The notes beneath the pieces were generated by a model. It was not told where the DNA came from. It did not search any database and worked only from the letters and a program-made list of their open reading frames with translations. This document shows, piece by piece, positions 5,776-10,727 of a stretch of DNA of 10,727 bases (positions are counted from its first letter, which is position 1; every line of letters starts with the position of its first letter). The DNA comes from Roseiarcus sp963755075. Lineage in GTDB: Bacteria > Pseudomonadota > Alphaproteobacteria > Rhizobiales > Beijerinckiaceae. Made by a program: the position numbers and the translations under genes. Where the stretch lies: the NCBI GenBank assembly GCA_963755075.1, contig CAVWKL010000038.1:1-10727 (forward strand), given 5' to 3'.

Positions 5776-7085
5776 GCGTGGCGGCAGGCGCGGTCGGCCA
5801 TGTCGCGCTCGTCGCGCGCGTCGTCGGTGACGACGGCGTGGACGCCCCAGGCGACCGCCAGGCGGCGCGCCGTCGCGACGATGGGGGTGAGGGCGAGGAT
5901 CGAGGAGCGCGGGCGCTCGCGGGCAATGCGCAGCCCGGTCGAACCGGACGCCGTCCAGGCGCAGATGACCTTCGAATGCAGCGTTTCGGCGATGTCGCGC
6001 GTCGCCTCGGCGATCGCGTCGGCGCCGGTCGGCTCGGGCGTAGCGCGTTGGGCCTCGATGATGGTGGGATAAATGGCTTCCGACTCCACCGCCTCGGCGA
6101 TGCGGTTCATCGTCTCCACCGCCTCGCGCGGATATTGGCCCGAGGCGCTCTCGGCCGACAGCATCACCGCGTCGGCCCCTTCGAACACCGCCGTAGCGAC
6201 GTCGGAAACCTCGGCGCGGGTCGGCACCGGGGTCGCGATCATCGACTCCAGCATCTGAGTCGCCACCACCACCGGCTTGCCCATGCGGCGCGCCAGCCGG
6301 GTGATGGTCTTTTGCAGGCCGGGAACCTTCTCGAGCGGCATTTCCACGCCCAGGTCGCCGCGCGCCACCATGACCGCGTCGGCGACGGCGAGGATTTCGT
6401 CGAGCCGCGTGATCGCCTGCGGCTTTTCGATTTTGGCCATCACCAGGGCGCGGTCGCCGGCGATCTTCTTGACCTCGATCACGTCCTCGGGGCGCTGCAC
6501 GAAGGACAGCGCGATCCAGTCGATGTCCTCCTCGAGCGCGGCGTTCAGATCGCCCCGATCCTTGTCGGTCATCGCCGAGGTGGGAATGGTGGTGTCGGGC
6601 AGGCTGACGCCCTTCTTGTTGGAAATGCGCCCGGCGACCTCGACGATCGTGTCGGCGCGACCGGGGGCGATCTCGGCGACGCGGAGCAGCACCTTGCCGT
6701 CGTCGATGAGCACGCGATCGCCCCCCCTCAGCGAATCGAGGATTTCCGGATGGGGAAGATAGACGCGCGTCTGGCCGCCGAGCGTCTGGTCGGAATCGAG
6801 CGCGAAGGCGTCCCCCTTGCGCAGCTGGATCGCCCCGGACTCGAATTCGCCGATCCTGAGCTTTGGCCCCTGCAAATCGACGAGCACGCCGATCGGCCGG
6901 TTGAAGTCCTCCTCGAGCGAGCGAATCATCGCCACGCGCTCGCGCATCGCGTCATGCGAGGCGTGGCTCATGTTGATGCGAAAGACGTCGGCGCCGGCTT
7001 CGAACAGCGCGGCCACCATGGTCCGATCGGCCGAGGCCGGCCCGAGCGTGGCGATAACCTTGATGCGGCGACGGCGGCGGATCAC
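5649..7085 (-). CDS. pyk: Pyruvate kinase
   Basis: A 478-residue cytoplasmic enzyme converting phosphoenolpyruvate and ADP to pyruvate and ATP, the last step of glycolysis. Seen in order: KVIATLGPAS (9-18), FRINMSHAS (35-43), VDLQGPKLRIG (69-79), the active-site block VMAKIEKPQAI (215-225), VARGDLGVEM (240-249) with metal ligands Glu220 and Asp244, VVATQMLESM (273-282), TPVPTRAEVSDVATA (285-299), and a C-terminal regulatory domain. The motif MLSAESASGQYP (308-319) replaces the common MLSGETASGKYP, a variant I associate with alphaproteobacteria. The start is a GTG at 7085, 6 bases after an AAGGAG Shine-Dalgarno; the nearby ATG at 7087 is followed at once by TGA. Its 3' end overlaps the convergent hydrolase gene by 127 bases. 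Confidence 0.97.
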   Translation of the reverse strand: MIRRRRRIKVIATLGPASADRTMVAALFEAGADVFRINMSHASHDAMRERVAMIRSLEEDFNRPIGVLVDLQGPKLRIGEFESGAIQLRKGDAFALDSDQTLGGQTRVYLPHPEILDSLRGGDRVLIDDGKVLLRVAEIAPGRADTIVEVAGRISNKKGVSLPDTTIPTSAMTDKDRGDLNAALEEDIDWIALSFVQRPEDVIEVKKIAGDRALVMAKIEKPQAITRLDEILAVADAVMVARGDLGVEMPLEKVPGLQKTITRLARRMGKPVVVATQMLESMIATPVPTRAEVSDVATAVFEGADAVMLSAESASGQYPREAVETMNRIAEAVESEAIYPTIIEAQRATPEPTGADAIAEATRDIAETLHSKVICAWTASGSTGLRIARERPRSSILALTPIVATARRLAVAWGVHAVVTDDARDERDMADRACRHAYIEGFVGIGERVIVVAGVPFGTPGATNNLRIARVGPDGGAV

Positions 7086-7106
7086 ATCGTGCTCCTTATG
7101 CGTTCC

Positions 7107-7135
7107 CCGGCCGGCGGGCGGACCCGGGAGGCCGG
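7107..7135 (-). repeat. GC inverted repeat in the pyk leader region
   Basis: CCGGCC (7107-7112) pairs with GGCCGG (7130-7135) around a 17-base loop, in the 113-base gap between the DUF1036 gene and pyk, just before the pyk Shine-Dalgarno. It has no T-run and may be a leader structure or chance. Confidence 0.25.
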
Positions 7136-7198
7136 CGTTTCCTGGCGGCGCCTCTCACGGCGACGCGACACCCTAATGAAAGACACGCGACGGCGCCG

Positions 7199-7612
7199 TC
7201 ACGGATTGGCCGGGTCGGTGAGCTGGACCGTCCAATTCTTGGCGTCCTTGCCGGTGTCGACCTCGAAAAATCCGGTGCGGTCGTAGCCGCGCACGAAACA
7301 GTCCTGGCGGCCTTCGACCTTGAACTCGCGATCGCTGGTGCACATGAAGGCCTTGCCCTTCCACTCGCCGCCGCGTTCGTCCATCGCGTAGACGTAGTAA
7401 TATTGCGCCGCCAGCGCGCCGCGCAGCAGCGTGTCGCAATCCTGGGGCTTGAGGTTCCACCAGCCTTCGCTCACCCAGCCCTGACCGTCGGTATAGGCGA
7501 GCGCGACGCTGACGCGATTGGCGGTCAGGTTGCACAGCCGAAAGTCGGCCCAGGCGGGCGCGGCGGCGAGGAGGGCCGAACCAAGAAGCGACAATCTGAA
7601 TTTCCGACTCAT
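7199..7612 (-). CDS. DUF1036-family secreted protein
   Basis: A 137-residue protein with a signal peptide (MSRKFRLSLLGSALLAAAPA, cleavage around AWA-DF), so predicted periplasmic. The mature part begins DFRLCNLTANRVSVALAYTD and has four cysteines, in FRLCN, PQDCD, FMCTS and RQDCF, enough for two disulfides. It also shows GWVSEGWWNLKPQDC and KAFMCTSDREF, typical of DUF1036. No biochemical function is established for the family to my knowledge. It lies 113 bases upstream of pyk on the same strand, a neighbourhood I recall from other Hyphomicrobiales. A well-formed TTGACA promoter precedes it. A perfect 12-base palindrome (7189-7200) overlaps its stop codon. Confidence 0.85.
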   Translation of the reverse strand: MSRKFRLSLLGSALLAAAPAWADFRLCNLTANRVSVALAYTDGQGWVSEGWWNLKPQDCDTLLRGALAAQYYYVYAMDERGGEWKGKAFMCTSDREFKVEGRQDCFVRGYDRTGFFEVDTGKDAKNWTVQLTDPANP

Positions 7613-7639
7613 CGCCGCCCGCGCCGCTCATCGCCGCGC

Positions 7640-7668
7640 CATATTCGTCGGCGAGGCCAGCGTGTCAA
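7640..7668 (-). promoter_or_regulatory. Candidate sigma-70-type promoter for the DUF1036 gene
   Basis: On the minus strand a perfect TTGACA (7668-7663) is followed after 17 bases by AATATG (7645-7640). Transcription would begin about 20 bases before the ATG at 7612. It is the best-formed promoter seen in the window and could also drive pyk by read-through. Confidence 0.55.
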
Positions 7669-7725
7669 CCATGAGCCGGCGCCGCGCTCGCGCCGGGGAT
7701 CGCGTCAAGATCGCCGCCGACGCCG

Positions 7726-8610
7726 TCAGACCGGCCGCGCGACATAGATCCCGGCGAGAATCGACAGGCCGCCAAGCGCTTGAACCAGCGAAACGGGCTC
7801 GCCGAGCAGCGCGTAGCCGAACCCCGCCGCAGCGATCGCCTCGAGGAAAATGACCAGCGAGGAGAACGCCGCGGGCAGGCGCCCGAGCGCGATGGCGAGC
7901 AGGCCCTGGCCCCCGGCATGGCTGATCCACGCCATGGCGAACAGCGCCGCCACGCCCCGGACGCTGTGGGGCAGGATCGTCGGCTCGAGACTGAGCGCGA
8001 CGATGAGCAGCAGCCCGGCGGTGATGATTGTCGCCTCGAAGGTGAGGCGAGCGGCCGAGCTTTGGCCCCGGGCCGCCTTCACCGCGAGAAAATAGAGGCC
8101 GAAGAACACGCCGGTGGCGAGCCCGAAGAGATCGCCGACGGCGCCCGCGGGCCTCAGGTGCAAGCTCTGCGCGAGCAGCGCCGCCCCGCCGAGGACGCAC
8201 AGGGCCAAGCCCGCCAGGACTTTCCAGCCGACGCGTTGGCGCAGGATCAGCCAGCCGAACGCCACCACCCAGATCGGCGCCGTGGTGGCGAAGAAGGTGG
8301 CGTTGGCGACGCTGGTGGTGACGATCGACAAATGCCAGAAGAAGAGGTCGCCGGTGAAGGCCAGACCCGCCAGAAGGGTGGCGAGGGTGAAGCGCCCGGC
8401 CGGCCCGTCGGCGGATTGGCTGAGGCGCATCCAGGCGTAGAGCGCCGGCAGCGCCAAGGCGACGCGCCAAAAGGCGCTGGCGAACGGCCCGACGTCGGCC
8501 AATCGGACGAAGATCGGCGAGAGGCCCATCGCCACGGCGCCGACCACCAGCGCGGCGAAGGGCGCCCCAAGGCGATCGCGCGGGCTTGCCGCCGGAACTG
8601 TCTCAGTCAT
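7726..8610 (-). CDS. EamA/DMT-superfamily transporter
   Basis: A 294-residue inner-membrane protein with about ten hydrophobic segments arranged as two EamA repeats. The first repeat includes VVGAVAMGLSPIFVRLADVG, PFASAFWRVALALPALYAWM and SIVTTSVANATFFATTAPIW; the second spans the C-terminal half, ending LLGEPVSLVQALGGLSILAG and YVARPV. Members export or exchange metabolites, amino acids or drugs; the substrate cannot be told from sequence. The ATG at 8610 is used; an upstream TTG at 8625 is unlikely. A TTGACG at 8657-8652 could be its -35, but no convincing -10 accompanies it. It is divergent from the amidohydrolase gene with a 95-base gap. Confidence 0.92.
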   Translation of the reverse strand: MTETVPAASPRDRLGAPFAALVVGAVAMGLSPIFVRLADVGPFASAFWRVALALPALYAWMRLSQSADGPAGRFTLATLLAGLAFTGDLFFWHLSIVTTSVANATFFATTAPIWVVAFGWLILRQRVGWKVLAGLALCVLGGAALLAQSLHLRPAGAVGDLFGLATGVFFGLYFLAVKAARGQSSAARLTFEATIITAGLLLIVALSLEPTILPHSVRGVAALFAMAWISHAGGQGLLAIALGRLPAAFSSLVIFLEAIAAAGFGYALLGEPVSLVQALGGLSILAGIYVARPV

Positions 8611-8705
8611 CGGATTCCGGTCCAAGCGGCGAGATGAGGCCGACGCCCTCGCGTCAAGGCCGAATCGTCCTTATTCTTGCCGCAACGATCGAGCAAGGGG
8701 GCCCG

Positions 8706-9548
8706 ATGGACGCAAGCCTCATCCGCGAACTCGCCAAGGCGCAGGAAGTCTTCCGGCCGGTCGAACGCATCGAGGGGGCCCTCGAGAGCGGCGTCGTCGT
8801 CATCTGCGATCACGCCGCCAACGCCTTTCCGCCCGGCTACGGCGCGCTCGGCCTGCCGCGCGAGGCGCTCGAGCGGCATATCGCCTACGACGTCGGCGCG
8901 GCGCATTTGACGCGGCGTCTGGCGGCGCGCCTCGGCGCGCCGGCCATTCTCTCGACCTTCTCGCGCCTGTTGATCGACCCCAATCGCGGCCCCGACGACC
9001 CGACCCTGGTGATGCGCATTTCCGACGGCGCGATCGTGCCGGGCAACGCGCGCATCGGCGCGACGGAGATCGAGCGCCGCCGCCGCCTCTACTGGGCGCC
9101 CTATCGCGCCGCGATCGAGGCGACGGTCGCGGCCATGCTGGCCGCGGGAACGCCGCCGGCGATCCTGTCGATCCATTCCTTCACGCCGAGTTGGCGCGGC
9201 GTCGCCCGGCCCTGGAAGGTCGGCGTCCTCTGGGACTGCGATCCGCGCCTGCCGGGGCCATTGATGCGCGCCCTGGCGGAGGAAGACGACCTCGGCGAGG
9301 GGGCGGTCGGCGACAACGAGCCCTACGACGGGGCTCTGCTCGGCGACACCCTCAACGCGGTGGCGACCGCGCGCGGCCTCTCCAACGCGCTCATCGAGGT
9401 GCGGCAGGATCTGATCGGCGATCGCGACGCCGCGGAGAGCTGGGCCGATCGCCTGGCGCGGATCGTCGCCCCGCTGATCGCCCCGCCCGAAGCGCGGGCG
9501 CCGCGCCAATGGGGGAGCCGCGTCGGGGGCGGCGCGCGCCGGCCCTAG
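8706..9548 (+). CDS. N-formylglutamate amidohydrolase family protein
   Basis: A 280-residue protein of the FGase family. Family enzymes hydrolyse N-formylglutamate to glutamate and formate in histidine breakdown, using a zinc site. Seen here: VVVICDHAANAFPPGYGALG (30-49, with Asp35-His36), STFSRLLIDPNRGPDD (83-98), AILSIHSFTPSW (152-163), WKVGVLWDCDPR (170-181), VGDNEPYDG (201-209) and ALIEVRQDLI (228-237). No other hut gene is nearby, so the physiological substrate is uncertain; stand-alone copies near pyk and gapR are a pattern I recall in this order. The ATG at 8706 has AAGGGG about 6 bases upstream. The last 20 or so residues are a low-complexity Arg/Gly/Pro tail. Confidence 0.9.
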   Translation: MDASLIRELAKAQEVFRPVERIEGALESGVVVICDHAANAFPPGYGALGLPREALERHIAYDVGAAHLTRRLAARLGAPAILSTFSRLLIDPNRGPDDPTLVMRISDGAIVPGNARIGATEIERRRRLYWAPYRAAIEATVAAMLAAGTPPAILSIHSFTPSWRGVARPWKVGVLWDCDPRLPGPLMRALAEEDDLGEGAVGDNEPYDGALLGDTLNAVATARGLSNALIEVRQDLIGDRDAAESWADRLARIVAPLIAPPEARAPRQWGSRVGGGARRP

Positions 9549-9567
9549 CGCGAAACGCCGCGGCGGC

Positions 9568-9596
9568 TTGACGCGGCGCGCGCGCCCGGCCATGGC
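9568..9596 (+). promoter_or_regulatory. Candidate promoter for gapR
   Basis: TTGACGC (9568-9574), 14 bases, then GCCATGGC (9589-9596), which loosely matches the Caulobacter housekeeping pattern TTGACGS-N10-14-GCTANAWC. It lies in the 90-base gap between the amidohydrolase and gapR. Confidence 0.35.
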
Positions 9597-9638
9597 TCTC
9601 CGGGACAAATCGTTCTCTTTTCACACTGCGGATGCGTT

Positions 9639-9903
9639 ATGACAGATGACACCGTCGCCACCAACACCGGGGCCGTCAACGCGGCGCATTTGCGCGCCTT
9701 CATCGAACGCATCGAGCGGCTCGAGGAGGAGAAGAAGGCGCTCAGCCGACGACATCAAGGACGTCTACGCCGAGGCCAAAGGCAACGGCTTCGACGTGAA
9801 GATCATCCGCAAGATCGTATCGATCCGCAAGCAGGATCGCGACAAGCGCCGCGAGGAAGAGGAAATCCTCGAGCTCTATCTGGCCGCCCTGGGAATGGGC
9901 TGA
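9639..9903 (+). pseudogene. gapR: GapR-family (DUF2312) DNA-binding protein, single-base frameshift
   Basis: The N-terminal frame from the ATG at 9639 reads MTDDTVATNTGAVNAAHLRA then FIERIERLEEEKKAL. The +1 frame continues with ADDIKDVYAEAKGNGFDVKI, IRKIVSIRKQD and EEEEILELYLAALGMG. Dropping one base around 9743-9745 (ctcag) joins them as KAL-ADDIKDVY and gives 87 residues, the normal family length. GapR is a small coiled-coil nucleoid protein that binds overtwisted DNA ahead of replication and transcription; it is essential or nearly so in Caulobacter. Because both halves are pristine, an inserted base from sequencing error is more likely than a dead gene. No slippery heptamer suggesting programmed frameshifting is visible. 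Confidence 0.9.
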
Positions 9904-9931
9904 AGGCGCGCGCTCACTCGGTGCAACGGAA

Positions 9932-10672
9932 ATGGTGAACGTCATGTCGGTTGAGAGCGCCTCGGGGACGGATTTTTCGGCCTTGCCTCCCGAGACCGCC
10001 CGCGTCGCGGCGGCGTTCGCGGCGGCGGTCGCCGCGCGCCGGACGTTCGCCGCGCCCTATCGCCATCACCTGCTCGAGGACGTCTTTCCCGCCGACGTCG
10101 CCGCGGCCCTGGCGGACTTGCCGTTCGCCGCTCCCACGCTCGACGGCGTTTCGGGTCGGCGCGAACTGCACAACGACCAGCGCAGCTATTTCGACGCGGC
10201 GGCGATGGCGCGTTTCCCGGTCATGCGCGCCGTCGCCGAGGCGCTGCAGTCGCCCCCGATCGTCCGCCTCATTCACGCCACCTTCGACGCGCCGATCGAC
10301 GACACCTTCCTGCGACTGGAATACGCGCAGGACATCGACGGCTTCTGGCTGGAGCCGCACACCGATCTCGGGGTGAAGAAATTCACCTGCCTGATCTACC
10401 TCTCCGACGGCCCCGGCCACGAGAGGCTCGGCACCGACATCTATTGGAGCCGCGAGCGCCATTTCGGCGTCTCGCCGTTCCGGCGCGGCGCAGCGATGGT
10501 CTTCGTGCCCGGCGACGACACCTGGCACGGCTTCGAGAAGCGCCCCATTGCGGGCGTGCGCCGCTCGGTGATCCTCAATTACGTCAGCCAGGAGTGGCGG
10601 GCGAGGGAGCAGCTTTCCTTTCCCGGATCGGACGGTGAGGGTGTAGCGGTGCGGGTTGCCGCTCCCGGGTAA
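9932..10672 (+). CDS. 2-oxoglutarate/Fe(II)-dependent oxygenase family protein
   Basis: A 246-residue protein with the double-stranded beta-helix pattern of 2OG-Fe(II) oxygenases. The iron triad is His143 and Asp145 (FWLEPHTDLGVKKFTCLIYL, 138-157) and His199 (MVFVPGDDTWHGFEKRP, 189-205). The 2-oxoglutarate-binding arginine is likely Arg210 or 211 (AGVRRSVILNYVSQEWR). The N-terminal half has AAPYRHHLLEDVFPADVAAA (40-59), as in prolyl-hydroxylase-like members. The substrate is unknown: protein hydroxylation or small-molecule oxidation are both possible. The ATG at 9932 is used; ATG 9944, with GGTGA just upstream, is an equal alternative. It follows gapR by 28 bases, so co-transcription is likely. 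Confidence 0.85.
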   Translation: MVNVMSVESASGTDFSALPPETARVAAAFAAAVAARRTFAAPYRHHLLEDVFPADVAAALADLPFAAPTLDGVSGRRELHNDQRSYFDAAAMARFPVMRAVAEALQSPPIVRLIHATFDAPIDDTFLRLEYAQDIDGFWLEPHTDLGVKKFTCLIYLSDGPGHERLGTDIYWSRERHFGVSPFRRGAAMVFVPGDDTWHGFEKRPIAGVRRSVILNYVSQEWRAREQLSFPGSDGEGVAVRVAAPG

Positions 10673-10727
10673 ATTCCGACATTGCCGAAATGCCGCCGCT
10701 CACCGCGGGTTGTCGCCGTTGACTCCT
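10673..10727 (+). other. Non-coding right edge with a possible -35 element
   Basis: The last 55 bases hold no gene. TTGACT at 10719-10724 could be the -35 of a promoter for a gene beyond the window; the -10 is not included. Confidence 0.25.

Noticed and set aside
7189..7200. Perfect 12-base palindrome GACGGCGCCGTC at the DUF1036 stop codon
   Set aside because: It has no loop and no T-run and such GC palindromes are common by chance in DNA of this composition; noted only in the gene entry.
5487..7286. Very long plus-strand open frame (599 codons) opposite pyk
   Set aside because: It is the antisense shadow of pyruvate kinase in GC-rich DNA; the product is Arg/Gly/His/Asp-rich with no family resemblance.
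2953..7725. Three intergenic gaps of exactly 113 bases (2953-3065, 7086-7198, 7613-7725)
   Set aside because: The three sequences are not alike, so the equal length is taken as coincidence.
8586..8705. Extended N-terminus of the amidohydrolase from 8586
   Set aside because: It would overlap the start of the divergent transporter gene, has no family similarity, and the ATG at 8706 has a good Shine-Dalgarno.
1..10727. Search by eye for CRISPR arrays, insertion sequences, tRNA genes, toxin-antitoxin pairs and defence genes
   Set aside because: No regularly spaced direct repeats, terminal inverted repeats with a transposase, tRNA-like cloverleaf or relevant protein motifs were seen.

Overview
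The window is a high-GC, gene-dense chromosomal stretch that looks alphaproteobacterial, most likely Hyphomicrobiales (Rhizobiales), perhaps the Beijerinckiaceae/Methylocystaceae side. Pointers are a GapR (DUF2312) nucleoid-protein gene, a zinc-free bL36 ribosomal protein, pyruvate kinase beside a DUF1036 gene and close to an N-formylglutamate amidohydrolase-like gene, and an ArsR-type regulator behind an AT-rich palindrome. The family calls are made by eye from protein motifs; the lineage is an inference. No rRNA, tRNA, transposase, integrase, CRISPR array or phage gene was seen.

Layout. 1-319 (minus): N-terminal part of an ArsR-family regulator running off the left edge, with a palindromic operator candidate directly upstream. 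368-1075 (minus): stand-alone B3/4-domain protein. 1179-3542 (minus): a stress cluster hsp20 - universal stress protein - zinc alcohol dehydrogenase, the last broken by a one-base deletion in a G5 run. 3543-3880: a 338-base non-coding divergent region with candidate promoters both ways. 3881-5775 (plus): rpmJ (bL36), a secreted TPR protein and a membrane-anchored alpha/beta hydrolase, the last two joined by two successive ATGA junctions. 5649-8610 (minus): EamA transporter, DUF1036 protein and pyruvate kinase, whose 3' end overlaps the hydrolase tail by 127 bases. 8706-10672 (plus): N-formylglutamate amidohydrolase-like enzyme, gapR (broken by one extra base) and a 2-oxoglutarate/Fe(II) oxygenase.

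How the genes may work together. hsp20, usp and adh read as a stress or redox unit; a possible RpoH-type promoter lies before hsp20. The ArsR-type regulator probably autoregulates through the palindrome at 322-337 and may belong to the methionine-cycle regulators, but its C-terminus and neighbour lie outside the window. The pyk/DUF1036/amidohydrolase/gapR block looks like ordinary conserved chromosome core.

I found no convincing undescribed system. The points most worth checking are two single-base frameshifts in otherwise well-conserved genes (probably sequence errors), the mini-ORF relay between the TPR and hydrolase genes, the long convergent overlap with pyk, and several promoter or operator candidates.
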